DNA of 64,000 nt from Caldicellulosiruptor naganoensis (GTDB taxonomy: Bacteria > Bacillota > Thermoanaerobacteria > Caldicellulosiruptorales > Caldicellulosiruptoraceae), in assembly GCF_026914285.1 (NCBI RefSeq), contig NZ_CP113864.1, positions 1,643,001-1,707,000 on the forward strand, read 5' to 3'. The position numbers and the translations under genes were made by a program. Position 1 is the first letter of the stretch. Each line of letters starts with the position of its first letter. Of this stretch, positions 26,063 to 35,323 are shown piece after piece. The notes beneath the pieces were generated by a model that searched no databases, had not been told where the DNA came from, and saw nothing but the letters and a program-made list of their open reading frames with translations.

Positions 26063-26102
26063 AAAAAGAGGCTGTCTATTTGTTTATTGAACAGCCCCTT
26101 TT
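26063..26102 (-). terminator. Terminator after the 26.1-26.8 kb secreted-protein gene
   Basis: AAAAGGGGCTGT and ACAGCCTCTTTTT arms pair on the minus strand, giving a T run at the 3' side. Its arms share GAGGCTGT with the IS1182 ends. Confidence 0.75.
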
Positions 26103-26136
26103 AATTTTTGGATTAAATATTACATTCTTGCAACTT

Positions 26137-26832
26137 TTATGGCTCATACCCGGGAAGATAATTAAAGTCTTCCGAAATTATTTTCCACTCTCCGTTTTCT
26201 TTTTCTAAACTATATTGGTAGCGCATACCATATTTTATTTTGTACTCACGTATTTTCTTAGGTAGTTTTTCAGTTTTCTCGACAAATCTTTTCTGTTTTT
26301 CAGGTGACATTTTATAACCTTTTGCATTGGTTATTTCATTCAATTCAGAAGTTGGTATTTTATCATTATCCAAGGCAAGACCAATTGATTTGCTTTCACC
26401 AAATACATCCACAGTAGCTATTGCTTTGTCTCCATCAATTTTTATTTCTAAAAATTTTATATCAGTCATTTTATCTTCAACAAATCTAAGATCGCTATAC
26501 GCTGAACCAACAACAGCATTCTTGTAAACTTCCAGTCTATTATTAAGCCAACCAGATTTGTTACTAAAATACTTTTTACATGCTTGTTCAACCTCATTCA
26601 GTTTCTTATTTATAATTTCTTGAGGAATTTTAATGTCCGGTGCTTTTGCATATTCAGCAGGAAAGATACTTGCCTGGTCGTATATCTTTAAAGCACCTAT
26701 TATTGTCTCTTTTATTTGTTTTTCATTATTTAATTGTTGATTACTTTTTACACTAATACCAATTATTATTGTACTGCTTACAACTAAAATTAAAGAAATA
26801 ATTAAAACTATACTTTTCTTCTTTCTTTTCAT
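26137..26832 (-). CDS. Membrane-anchored secreted protein of unknown function
   Basis: The 231-residue product has KRKKK followed by one hydrophobic segment (IVLIISLILVVSSTIIIGI, residues 8-26), then an extracellular-type polar domain ending EKENGEWKIISEDFNYLPGY. The tail resembles the small beta-sheet ends of lipoprotein-like domains in which a charged strand is followed by a tryptophan. No family recognised. It lies 20 bases after the broken amidase gene and probably shared its transcript. Confidence 0.65.
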   Translation of the reverse strand: MKRKKKSIVLIISLILVVSSTIIIGISVKSNQQLNNEKQIKETIIGALKIYDQASIFPAEYAKAPDIKIPQEIINKKLNEVEQACKKYFSNKSGWLNNRLEVYKNAVVGSAYSDLRFVEDKMTDIKFLEIKIDGDKAIATVDVFGESKSIGLALDNDKIPTSELNEITNAKGYKMSPEKQKRFVEKTEKLPKKIREYKIKYGMRYQYSLEKENGEWKIISEDFNYLPGYEP

Positions 26833-26852
26833 TTTTTAACACCTCTCTATTT

Positions 26853-27491
26853 TTATTTTGGGCGAATTGCAACTATTGTTGTTGTAGTACGTTTTTGGTT
26901 ATACGGACTTAAATGCCAAATTGCATGAAATCTATCATAAGTGTGTTGATCTTGAACATTGCCAGTTCTCCCATAAGTAGTAGAATCGTACCCTAAACCT
27001 ACAGAAACACCAGCATGATCAAATCTTCCATCTGAATTCCAATCATAAAATAGAATATCACCAGGTTGAAGTACATCATTATAATCGTTAAAGCCTATTT
27101 GCCCCTCATATTTCCATCTACCTAAAATCGTTCCCCTGGCTGAGTTTGATAGATATCTGTACAAATCATCAGCTACACTCCAAGCTGTTCCCCAATTCCA
27201 CCACCAAAGAACTTTCTTGCAATACCAACCATTTCGTTTATCAAATGGCAAAGTTCCTCCCTCATGCATTGCTTGAGATGCAAAATTTGTGCAATCTGCG
27301 TCAAAACTAGGGTAGTTTGAATTTCTGCTTAGTGCCCAAATATCTGCATATGAAGCAGCTCCCCAGTTATTGTAAGCTGCTTCAACTTTTACACAATTGA
27401 AACAATTTCGATTTGTTAGTCTTATACTCTTATGTTCCTTAATAATTTCAGCAGAAATATAAATAGTAATATAAAACGGAAATATATTATT
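26853..27491 (-). pseudogene. Amidase-domain (PF12671-like) protein, 5' truncated
   Basis: The open frame contains AAYNNWGAASYADIWALSRN, DADCTNFASQAMHEGG with the probable catalytic Cys, WSVADDLYRYL, and LQPGDILFYDW...FDHAGVSVG. This is the putative amidase domain often found in secreted clostridial proteins. The frame is open back to a stop at 27492-27494 but has no ATG, GTG or TTG upstream of the Cys; the first ATG (27269) would omit it. A signal peptide is also missing. I read it as a truncated gene. Confidence 0.75.
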
Positions 27492-28013
27492 TTAGTATAC
27501 AAAAATTTTAATGGAATAACATTGCCTCTTTGGTAATTTATTTGTCTTTATAATAAAAAAAGAAAAAGAAAAAAAATCAATGTGTACTTTTCACAAAATT
27601 TAGAGTTATATTTTATTATCTTTTACCATTTCCGCAACTGGCTTCAGTGATATGAAGACATTCTGAATTTAACAACAGAACAAAGATGTTAAAGAGAAGA
27701 GCATACCGAGTTTAGGAATTTGAAAAGTTCAAAAAGAGGATACTGGTAAGTCTTACAAATTAAGAAGGTGGCAAATGTAAATATTTAAAAATTCCCTTTT
27801 TAGTATGGAATGGAATTGGTCGATAAGCTTTCACAATCAAATATTTATTATAGTCATATCTATAATATTGTATTATTGTTGTAATTAAACACATGCTTAA
27901 TTAAACTGAAAGGTGGGCATTCAGAACACCCACCCCAACTCTTGACAAAGAGTCAAACAAATAAAAAAAGCAGGTAGTTTTTTCTACCTGCCCACTTTAA
28001 AATGTCCCCTTTG
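27492..28013 (+). other. Intergenic stretch with ISL3-type transposase relic (about 27655-27752)
   Basis: A plus-strand fragment reads NNRTKMLKRRAYRV, a stop, then EFEKFKKRIL, closely resembling the end of ISL3/IS204 transposases (NKIKVLKR.AYG.RNFERFR.RIL). No intact transposase or ends are visible. At 27915-27940 GGTGGG and CCCACC form a hairpin, and ACTCTT/AAGAGT a second one. The rest is AT-rich without a gene. Confidence 0.5.
27970..27991 (-). terminator. Terminator of spoVS
   Basis: GCAGGTAG, six A, CTACCTGC, then TTTTTTT on the minus strand, 23 bases after the spoVS stop. Confidence 0.92.
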
Positions 28014-28274
28014 TTATCTTGCTTGGACTATGAACTTTATTGCAGTTCTCTCTTCCCCATCGATATTAATCTCTGAAAAAGCAGGGATTACAATCAAATC
28101 AATGCCATTTGGTGCCACTTTACCTCTTGCAATTGCAATGGCTTTAACAGCCTGATTTACAGCACCTGCTCCAACTGCCTGAAGCTCTGCACATCTTTTT
28201 TCTTTTATCACAGCAGTTAGAGCCCCTGCCACCTTCTGTGGTTTTGATGTAGCAGCAACCTTTAGAACTTCCAT
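28014..28274 (-). CDS. spoVS: Stage V sporulation protein S
   Basis: An 86-residue protein nearly identical in layout to SpoVS: MEVLKVAATSKPQKVAGAL, VGAGAVNQAVKAIAIARG, IPAFSEINIDGEERTAIKF. It is an Alba-like small nucleic-acid-binding-fold protein affecting spore coat assembly and septation. ATG 28274 has AGGAGG 10 bases upstream; ATG 28283 is too close to it. It has its own sigma-H-type promoter and terminator. Confidence 0.95.
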   Translation of the reverse strand: MEVLKVAATSKPQKVAGALTAVIKEKRCAELQAVGAGAVNQAVKAIAIARGKVAPNGIDLIVIPAFSEINIDGEERTAIKFIVQAR

Positions 28275-28333
28275 CCTTTCCATACCTCCTGAATTTGGTG
28301 TTGTGACAGCTTGTTCAACTATTCAGTTATATA

Positions 28334-28360
28334 ATTCTACACGATTTAAAAAATTCCTTC
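28334..28360 (-). promoter_or_regulatory. Sigma-H-type promoter of spoVS
   Basis: Minus strand GAAGGAATT, 11 bases, GTAGAAT fits RnAGGAwWW-N11-12-RnnGAAT at every defined base, with the same spacing as the spoIIA promoter at 4539. In B. subtilis spoVS is sigma-H controlled. Confidence 0.82.
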
Positions 28361-28385
28361 TTGACAAGTATAAAAATTTTTTATA

Positions 28386-29225
28386 TTAGCGACCTAATAT
28401 CTTGCTGTATCTTCTAATTATCATGTTTGCACAGGTATTTATAAGAAGTACAATGACAATCAAAAGGGTTGCTGTTGCATAAGAGTTTACCTTTGAAAGC
28501 CCCTCAGAAGAGAGGATATACAGGTGCACAGCCATTGTCCTTGTCGGGCTAAATATGCTTGTCGGAAGGTTCAAGGAACTTCCTGCAGTCAAGAGCACTG
28601 CAGCAGTCTCACCAATTGCCCTTCCAACACCTAAAATTACACCTGTCAAAATACCTGGCATTGCAGGAGGTATGACAACTTTCGCAATTGTTTGCCATTT
28701 TGTGGCACCAAGGGCAAGACTACCTTCTCTAAAAGACATTGGAACTGTCTTTATTGCTTCTTCAGATGTTCTTATAATTGTTGGCAAAATCATTATTGAC
28801 AAAGTTAGTGCACCAGACAAGATAGACCATCTAAAACCAAGAGCAATGACAAAAAAGGCAAAACCAAAAAGCCCATAGATGATTGAAGGAATTCCAGCTA
28901 ATGTTTCAGTACCAAATCTAATAAGCGACAATATCTTCCCTTTTTTTGCGTATTCTGTAAGATAGATTGCAGCCAAAACACCGATTGGCGCAGCAATAAC
29001 CACTGCCAAGATTGTAATGTAAATGGTACCAACTATTACAGGAAAGATTCCTCCGCTTTTTCCCATTTCTTCAGGATAGTCAATAATAAATGACAATTTC
29101 AATCCTTGTATTCCATTTATTACAATGTGAAATAAGATCGCTAAAAGAATAGCTATTGTTATCAATGTAAATATTCCAATAATGGCAAACACGATACCCT
29201 GTATTATTTTATTTTTCTTTATCAT
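28386..29225 (-). CDS. pstA: Phosphate ABC transporter permease PstA
   Basis: A 279-residue inner-membrane permease with six predicted membrane helices. The ABC-interaction loop is REGSLALGATKWQTIAKVVIPPAMPGI near residues 165-190. It overlaps pstC by 4 bases (ATGA). It is the last pst gene here; spoVS follows, and no pstB or phoU is present. Confidence 0.95.
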   Translation of the reverse strand: MIKKNKIIQGIVFAIIGIFTLITIAILLAILFHIVINGIQGLKLSFIIDYPEEMGKSGGIFPVIVGTIYITILAVVIAAPIGVLAAIYLTEYAKKGKILSLIRFGTETLAGIPSIIYGLFGFAFFVIALGFRWSILSGALTLSIMILPTIIRTSEEAIKTVPMSFREGSLALGATKWQTIAKVVIPPAMPGILTGVILGVGRAIGETAAVLLTAGSSLNLPTSIFSPTRTMAVHLYILSSEGLSKVNSYATATLLIVIVLLINTCANMIIRRYSKILGR

Positions 29226-30076
29226 CTTTCTTCACCAACTCTTCTTGCAATTACATTTGCAATTGTATTTAAAATCATAATAATTACAAAAAGTACAATA
29301 CCAGTTGCAAAAAGAGCCTGGGCATGTTTTCCTGATGCATACCCCATCTCAATTGCAATATTTCCTGTAAGAGTCCTTACCTGGTCAAATATCCCTTTTG
29401 GAATCTTGGGACTGTTACCTGCAACCATAATTACTGCCATTGTCTCGCCAATTGCTCTTCCCATTCCCAATATTACCGAGGCAATTATACCTGACCTTGC
29501 AGCTGGTAAAATTACTCCTTTTATTGTCTGCCAGTGGGTTGCACCAAGTGCCAATGAACCTTCCTTATACTCCTTTGGCACAGACCTAATCGAAACTTCT
29601 GATATGTTTATAATAGTTGGTAGAATCATAATTCCCAAGATTATTGATGAAGCCAAAACTGAAAAACCTGAACCGCCAAACATTTTTCTTATAAGTGGGA
29701 CAATTACAACAAGCCCGTAAAAACCATACACAACAGAAGGAATACCAGCAAGAAGTTCAACAAAAGGTCGAACTGCCCTCGCAATTTTTTCGCTCACAAG
29801 CTCACCCAAAAATATCGCAGTTGCAATACCAATAGGAACTCCTATTATAATTGCCCCTATTGTTACACACACAGAGCCAATTATCATTGGCAAAATACCA
29901 AACTTGCCACTCAAAGGTGCCCATTTTGTGCCAAGAATAAAATTGAAAAGCCCGTATTCTTTGATTATTGAAAAGCCTTCTTTGAATATAAATATTGTTA
30001 TCAACAGGACAGAGATTACAGAAACCGCAGCTGCTAAAAACAAAATTAGTTCAATTCCTCTACTTTTCTTTGGCAT
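29222..30076 (-). CDS. pstC: Phosphate ABC transporter permease PstC
   Basis: A 284-residue permease with six predicted helices, the partner of PstA. The EAA-like loop KEGSLALGATHWQTIKGVILPAA is near residues 175-197. GAGGAG precedes ATG 30076. It follows pstS by 62 bases. Confidence 0.95.
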   Translation of the reverse strand: MPKKSRGIELILFLAAAVSVISVLLITIFIFKEGFSIIKEYGLFNFILGTKWAPLSGKFGILPMIIGSVCVTIGAIIIGVPIGIATAIFLGELVSEKIARAVRPFVELLAGIPSVVYGFYGLVVIVPLIRKMFGGSGFSVLASSIILGIMILPTIINISEVSIRSVPKEYKEGSLALGATHWQTIKGVILPAARSGIIASVILGMGRAIGETMAVIMVAGNSPKIPKGIFDQVRTLTGNIAIEMGYASGKHAQALFATGIVLFVIIMILNTIANVIARRVGEER

Positions 30077-30138
30077 ACTCTTCTACTCCTCGTTTATGAA
30101 AATTTTTATGCCAAACATAGTAAGATGAATCTAAAACT

Positions 30139-30957
30139 TTATTTTACTCTTATATAATGGTATTTCTCAACTATAGCCTGTCCTTCGTTACTGAGAGCAA
30201 AGTCAATAAAGTCTTTTACAAGCCCTGTTGGTTCATCCTTGGTCAAGAATAAAAATGGCCTTTGTAGTTTGTACTTGCCGTTTTTGACATTCTCTTCTGT
30301 TGCCTCAACACCTTCAATGCTCACAGCCTTGACAGTTGAGTCGACAATTCCCAGAGAGATAAAGCCAATTGCATTGGGGTCTTGTGAAATTGACTGCTTT
30401 ACAGCACCATTTGATGGCTGCACAACCGCAGAGTCTGTGATACTTTCACCTTTCATGACAAGCTCTTCAAATGCACCGCGCGTACCTGAACCTTCTTCAC
30501 GTGTTACAACAACAATCTGTGCGTCTTTCCCACCAACATCTTTCCAATTTTTAATCTTTCCTGAATAGATATTTCTTATCTGTGACAAGGTAAGATTTTT
30601 GATCGGGTTTGAAGGATTGACAACAATTGCTATTCCATCAATTGCAATCTTAAATTCATTCAAACCTTTTTCTTCAGGTTTTAGTTCACGCGAAGATGTT
30701 CCAATGTCAGCAACACCATCTCTTGCTGATTTTATTCCAACTCCAGAACCACCACCCTGAACCTCAATTTTTACATCAGGGTGTTTTTGCATAAACGCTT
30801 TTGCCAAATCGTCTGCCAAAGGTTGAACAGAAGTAGAACCCGCAACTGTAATTGACTTTTTAGAAGATGGGCCTTGAACAGTTGAACTTTTGCATCCAAA
30901 CAGCAAAAAGCTTAGCATACTAATTATCAAAAACAGAGTAACAATTTTTTTGTTCAT
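30139..30957 (-). CDS. pstS: Phosphate-binding lipoprotein PstS
   Basis: A 272-residue lipoprotein: signal peptide ending LLFGC (lipid-modified Cys near residue 22), then TVAGSTSVQPLADDLAKAF, the phosphate-contact loops GGGSGVGIKS and REEGSGTRGAFEEL. It captures phosphate outside the membrane and passes it to PstC-PstA. ATG 30957 follows GAGGAG; the ORF extension to 30972 is not needed. Confidence 0.95.
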   Translation of the reverse strand: MNKKIVTLFLIISMLSFLLFGCKSSTVQGPSSKKSITVAGSTSVQPLADDLAKAFMQKHPDVKIEVQGGGSGVGIKSARDGVADIGTSSRELKPEEKGLNEFKIAIDGIAIVVNPSNPIKNLTLSQIRNIYSGKIKNWKDVGGKDAQIVVVTREEGSGTRGAFEELVMKGESITDSAVVQPSNGAVKQSISQDPNAIGFISLGIVDSTVKAVSIEGVEATEENVKNGKYKLQRPFLFLTKDEPTGLVKDFIDFALSNEGQAIVEKYHYIRVK

Positions 30958-31089
30958 CTTTTCACTCCTCAATAAAAGTTTTTGTTTACAAAATATTTTT
31001 ACCCTTTGTATCGATTCTTACTTTTTCAATTCTATAATATCAATGTTAAATCAATTTAAAATGAACGTTAAATCTATGTTAAAAACACC

Positions 31090-32115
31090 TCACAGCCCTT
31101 TAATATCAATAATCACCTCTTTTTCATCAGCCAAAATTCTTATCGCATCTGGGTCTTCATATTCGTTTATGATCTTTATGGCATCTAAATTGTACCTTTC
31201 TTTCAGTCGCTCAATATTTCTTTTCTTCTGCCCTACGAGCTTTGAGAAGTTTTTTGGATGTACAAAAATCTTAAGATCTTTTAGGTTTTCTTGTGGCAAT
31301 ACATTTTTCACCTTTCTAAATATTATTTCTGAATCAACAAGTTCACCAAATGAAGGATGAAAGGGGCCTGCAATTACCTTAGCGTTATAATTTATCTCTT
31401 CTGTCGGCTGAAGACCTACTCTTATGACTTTTACATTATGGTCCATAAAAATTTCTTTCATTTGGCTACTTATTAGAACTGCATCTTCCAAAGACAAAGG
31501 CTGATACTCACCTTTTTTATACATCTCAGCAAGATATGTGTCTTCTATAACCAAGGTAGGGTAGATTCTTGCAATGTTGGGCTGATAACGGCATAAAATT
31601 TCTGCACTTTTTATATCTTTCTCAGGAGTTGAATTTGGAAGACCTACCATAAGCTGCACACCTAACAAAAAATCAAATGATTTTATAAGTTCTATTGCCT
31701 TAACCGAATCTTTTGCAGTATGCCCCCTCTTTGAAGCTTCTAAAACATCATCAAACATGCTCTGTATACCAAGCTCTATTGTTTTTACATTGTAATCTTT
31801 CAAAAATCCCAAAGTTTCTTTATCTATACAATCTGGTCTTGTGGAAATTCGAATACTTTTTATCTTTTCAAAGCTTTTTGCAAGCTCAAGAAGTTTTTGC
31901 TGCATTCTTATATCAACAGCCGTGAAATTTCCTCCATAATATGCAAGTTCTACATCTTTACCCTTATTTTTACTAAGCCCCTCTTCAATCTGGCGTTTTA
32001 TTCTCTGCACAGTCACATCCTCTTTTTCACCTGAGATTATTTTCTGGTTGCAGAATATACACTTAAAAGGGCATCCGTATTGAGGAATAAAAATAGGAAG
32101 AATTCTATATTTCAA
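31090..32115 (-). CDS. Radical SAM protein, Elp3/coproporphyrinogen-oxidase-like
   Basis: A 341-residue protein with the cluster motif CPFKCIFC at residues 15-22, a GGNFTA-type SAM contact (YYGGNFTAVD), and ELGIQSMFDDVLEASKRGH typical of the Elp3/HemN-like radical SAM branch. The C-terminal part (DPDAIRILADEKEVIIDI) is short and lacks an acetyltransferase domain. This family regularly follows rnc in Clostridia; its reaction is not established. It overlaps rnc by 4 bases. Confidence 0.82.
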   Translation of the reverse strand: MKYRILPIFIPQYGCPFKCIFCNQKIISGEKEDVTVQRIKRQIEEGLSKNKGKDVELAYYGGNFTAVDIRMQQKLLELAKSFEKIKSIRISTRPDCIDKETLGFLKDYNVKTIELGIQSMFDDVLEASKRGHTAKDSVKAIELIKSFDFLLGVQLMVGLPNSTPEKDIKSAEILCRYQPNIARIYPTLVIEDTYLAEMYKKGEYQPLSLEDAVLISSQMKEIFMDHNVKVIRVGLQPTEEINYNAKVIAGPFHPSFGELVDSEIIFRKVKNVLPQENLKDLKIFVHPKNFSKLVGQKKRNIERLKERYNLDAIKIINEYEDPDAIRILADEKEVIIDIKGL

Positions 32116-32786
32116 TCCTCTATCACTCTCAGCTTTTTAAGTGCCTTTAAAGCTGCCTCTTGCTGCGCTTCCTTCTTGCTATTTCCATACCCTTCTGAAA
32201 TTTTATTTTTTCCAATGTAGAGCTCTGACTTGAACCTTGATAAATTATTTTCAAGGTTTTCATAATCTATATATTTAATCTCAATATTTTTCTCTCTCTG
32301 AATAAATTCTTGAAGCTTTGTTTTGTAATCATAAAAGAGTTTTCCCTCAGCAGCCTTTTTAATAAACGGTTCTATAAGATTTATGACTATTTTTTCAGCC
32401 ATCTCAAATCCTGATTCCAGAAAAATACTACCAAATATTGCCTCAAGCACATCCGACCAAATTGACTTGTTATTCTCAAAACCTTCTTTTCTTTCATTCT
32501 TCCCAAATACAATATACTTTTTCAGATTCAGCGTTTCAGCAACCTTTGAAAGTGTCTCACTGCACACAATTGTTGTGCGAAGATTTGTAAGCTCACCTTC
32601 TGAAAGTTGCGGAAAATGCTCAAAAAGATATTTGCTCACAACAAGCTCTAATACAGCATCTCCCAAAAATTCAAGTCTCTCGTAGCAACTTTTGTCATCA
32701 TGGGTTGCTGACTTGTGAGTTAGTGCAAGCTTTAATAGGTCTGGATTTTTAAACCTATAACCAAGTTTTTTCTCTATATCTGTCAT
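32112..32786 (-). CDS. rnc: Ribonuclease III
   Basis: A 224-residue double-strand-specific endonuclease. Signature ERLEFLGDAVLELVVSKYLF holds the catalytic Glu and Asp; DVLEAIFGSIFLESG the second pair. A C-terminal dsRNA-binding domain includes SEGYGNSKKEAQQEAALKAL. ATG 32786 follows GAGGT; the start at 32801 is an alternative. It lies after fabF and the terminator at 32853-32890. Confidence 0.95.
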   Translation of the reverse strand: MTDIEKKLGYRFKNPDLLKLALTHKSATHDDKSCYERLEFLGDAVLELVVSKYLFEHFPQLSEGELTNLRTTIVCSETLSKVAETLNLKKYIVFGKNERKEGFENNKSIWSDVLEAIFGSIFLESGFEMAEKIVINLIEPFIKKAAEGKLFYDYKTKLQEFIQREKNIEIKYIDYENLENNLSRFKSELYIGKNKISEGYGNSKKEAQQEAALKALKKLRVIED

Positions 32787-32852
32787 TTCTGTACCTCTCA
32801 TTGCTGTATTTCTCCTATCTTACACAAAATACTCAAAACACTCAAAAAATAT

Positions 32853-32890
32853 AAATGCCCCAACCACTCACACACTCAATTGGGGCATTT
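32853..32890 (-). terminator. Terminator of the fab operon
   Basis: AAATGCCCCAA and TTGGGGCATTT arms, followed on the minus strand by TATATTTTTTG, directly after the fabF stop. Confidence 0.85.
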
Positions 32891-32894
32891 AATA

Positions 32895-34133
32895 TCAGCC
32901 TTCATATCTTTTTAAAACAAGAACTGCATTGTGTCCACCAAAACCAAACGAGTTTGTCATTGCATACTTAATACTTCTCTCTTTCCCTTGGTTTACAGTG
33001 TAGTCCAAATCACACTCTTCATCTTTTGTAGCATAGTTTATAGTTGGCGGAACAAACTGGTTATATACCGCTAAAGCTGTAATCAAAGTCTCAACAGCTC
33101 CTGCTGCGCCAAGCCAGTGCCCTGTCATTGACTTTGTTGAGCTAATGGAAAGCTTGTATGCATGATCCCCAAACACCTTTTTGATCGCAAGTGTTTCAAA
33201 CTTGTCGTTGTATGGGGTGGATGTACCATGTGCGTTTATATAATCAATCTCTTGAGGTTCAATTCCTGCATCCTTTATTGCTTTTTGCATTGCAAGCATA
33301 GGCCCTTCGCCCTCCGGATCAGGTGCTGTTATATGATATGCATCGTCTGATGCACCATATCCAACAACCTCAGCATAAATCTTAGCACCGCGCTTTTTGG
33401 CATGCTCAAGCTCTTCCAAAATCAGTATTGCTGAGCCTTCGCCCATTACAAACCCGTCTCTATCCTTGTCAAAAGGCCTGCAGGCAGTCTGCGGATCAGG
33501 GTTTGTTGACATTGCTTTCATCGCACAAAACCCTGCAAATGAAAGTGGAGTGATTGCTGCTTCTGATCCACCTGTAATGATTATATCCGCATCTTCACGT
33601 TGAATCATCTTAAAAGCCTCGCCAATTGCATGAGCAGATGATGCACATGCTGTCACAATTGTCTCGTTAATTCCTTTAAAACCATAAGTTATGGCAATGT
33701 GCCCTGCTGCAATGTTTGCTATCATCATTGGAACAAAGAATGGACTTATCCTTGATGGGCCTTTTTCTCTCAAAATGTTTGCCTGCTCTTCTAATGTTTC
33801 AATCCCGCCAATTCCACTTCCAATAACAACACCAACCTTTGTCTTATCAATATTCTCTAAGTCTAATTTGCTATCCTCAAGAGCAAGCTTTGTCGCTGCC
33901 AATGCAAAGTGTGTGAATCTGTCCATTCTCCTTACTTCTTTTTTATCTATATAATTTGTTGGGTCAAAGTCAACAATCTCTGCTGCAACTTTTGTTGGGT
34001 AGTTTGAAATGTCAAATTTTTCTACAACTTTTATACCATTTTTCCCAGACTTTATCGCACTCCAGAATGTATCTATATCAAACCCCAAGGAGGATATAAC
34101 TCCAAGTCCTGTTATGACCACTCTTCTTTTCAA
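32895..34133 (-). CDS. fabF: 3-oxoacyl-ACP synthase II
   Basis: A 412-residue condensing enzyme elongating acyl-ACP. Catalytic Cys lies in [12 protein letters not shown], His in [11 protein letters not shown] and in [15 protein letters not shown] 34133 ([11 protein letters not shown]) has AGGAGG 9 bases upstream; the TTG at 34142 is too close to it. Last gene of the fab operon. Confidence 0.96.
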   Translation of the reverse strand: MKRRVVITGLGVISSLGFDIDTFWSAIKSGKNGIKVVEKFDISNYPTKVAAEIVDFDPTNYIDKKEVRRMDRFTHFALAATKLALEDSKLDLENIDKTKVGVVIGSGIGGIETLEEQANILREKGPSRISPFFVPMMIANIAAGHIAITYGFKGINETIVTACASSAHAIGEAFKMIQREDADIIITGGSEAAITPLSFAGFCAMKAMSTNPDPQTACRPFDKDRDGFVMGEGSAILILEELEHAKKRGAKIYAEVVGYGASDDAYHITAPDPEGEGPMLAMQKAIKDAGIEPQEIDYINAHGTSTPYNDKFETLAIKKVFGDHAYKLSISSTKSMTGHWLGAAGAVETLITALAVYNQFVPPTINYATKDEECDLDYTVNQGKERSIKYAMTNSFGFGGHNAVLVLKRYEG

Positions 34134-34164
34134 TGCAAGCAACCTCCTAAACTTTAAATTTTGA

Positions 34165-34210
34165 ATACTTTACCCCTGCTTTTTTAAAAATCAAAAGCAG
34201 GGGCAAGTAT
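34165..34210 (-). terminator. Long hairpin between acpP and fabF
   Basis: ATACTTGCCCCTGCTTTT and AAAAGCAGGGGTAAAGTAT arms pair almost fully. On the minus strand no strong T run follows, so it may act as a partial terminator or RNA-stability hairpin that favours acpP over fabF. On the plus strand a T6 run follows. Confidence 0.6.
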
Positions 34211-34213
34211 TTT

Positions 34214-34450
34214 TTATTGATGCTCCTCGATGTACTTTACCGCATCAGCAACTGTTCTAATCTTCTCCGCATCTTCATCTGGAATTTCAATGTTGAATTC
34301 CTCTTCAAGCTCCATGATAAGTTCAACAATGTCCAATGAGTCTGCCCCAAGGTCGTCTAAGAATGATGACTCAGGTGTAATTTTGTCCACTTCAATGTCA
34401 AGTTTGTCTGCAATAATTTTTCTTACCTTTTCAAAGATTTCACTGTTCAC
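34214..34450 (-). CDS. acpP: Acyl carrier protein
   Basis: A 78-residue acidic protein. The phosphopantetheine-attachment serine is in [11 protein letters not shown] near residue 37. GTG 34450 follows GGAGG at 8 bases; the longer frame to 34507 is not supported. It carries growing acyl chains for the surrounding fab enzymes. Confidence 0.96.
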   Translation of the reverse strand: MNSEIFEKVRKIIADKLDIEVDKITPESSFLDDLGADSLDIVELIMELEEEFNIEIPDEDAEKIRTVADAVKYIEEHQ

Positions 34451-34537
34451 ATAAAACACCTCCAAAAATTTAGGATTTAAAAGATTTGAACTTTTTAAAA
34501 TGTCCACTATAAGAATATTATTACATAAAGAATATTA

Positions 34538-35284
34538 TTACATAACCATCCCACCGTCAACAACAATAACCTGCCCGGTAATATACGACGACAAGTTTGA
34601 CGCCAAAAACAGGGCTACATTTGCAACCTCCTCAGCCTCACCAAACCGACCAAGTGGGATGGAAGAAAGCATCATTTCTTTTACCTTGTCACTTAAAACC
34701 TCCGTCATGTCAGTTTTTATAAACCCTGGTGCAATAGCATTCACTCTGATATTTCGAGAAGCAAGCTCTTTTGCAAGCGATTTTGTAAGACCTATTATAC
34801 CAGCTTTTGACGCAGCATAATTTGTTTGCCCTACATTTCCTATAATCCCAACAACAGATGAAATATTTATAATATTACCTTCTCTTTGCTTTACCATCAT
34901 CTTTGATGCTGCTTTTGCGCACAAAAAGGCACCTTTTAGATTAATAGCAATCACCTTGTCAAAATCTTCCTCATTCATTCTAAGAATTAATCCATCCTTA
35001 GTAATCCCGGCATTGTTCACAAGAATGTCAAGTCTTCCGAACTCTTTTTCTATTTGTGAAAACATAGCATTTACTTCCTCTGAGTTTGAAACATCACACT
35101 TAATTGTAAGTGCTTTTACTCCCAATTTTTCTATTTCCTCTTTTAGAGTTTGGGCCTGAGACTCACTGGAAGAGTAGTTGATAACTACATTTGCACCATT
35201 TTGACCAAACTTTAAAGCTATCGCCCTTCCAATACCCCTTGAAGCGCCTGTTATTAGTGCTACTTTGTCTTTTAAAAGCTGCAT
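34538..35284 (-). CDS. fabG: 3-oxoacyl-ACP reductase
   Basis: A 248-residue short-chain dehydrogenase using NADPH. The nucleotide loop TGASRGIGRAIA is near residue 14, NNAG at about 90, and the catalytic Ser-Tyr-Lys in ISSVVGIIGNVGQTNYAASKAG. Reduces 3-oxoacyl-ACP in each elongation round. Lies between fabD and acpP. Confidence 0.96.
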   Translation of the reverse strand: MQLLKDKVALITGASRGIGRAIALKFGQNGANVVINYSSSESQAQTLKEEIEKLGVKALTIKCDVSNSEEVNAMFSQIEKEFGRLDILVNNAGITKDGLILRMNEEDFDKVIAINLKGAFLCAKAASKMMVKQREGNIINISSVVGIIGNVGQTNYAASKAGIIGLTKSLAKELASRNIRVNAIAPGFIKTDMTEVLSDKVKEMMLSSIPLGRFGEAEEVANVALFLASNLSSYITGQVIVVDGGMVM

Positions 35285-35323
35285 ATCCTAATTTCCTCCT
35301 ATTTTAAAATCTACTTATCGCTA

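Noticed and set aside
34165-34210. A fatty-acid-related riboswitch before fabF
   Set aside because: It is a simple long hairpin without conserved loop sequence; partial terminator or stability element is enough to explain it.
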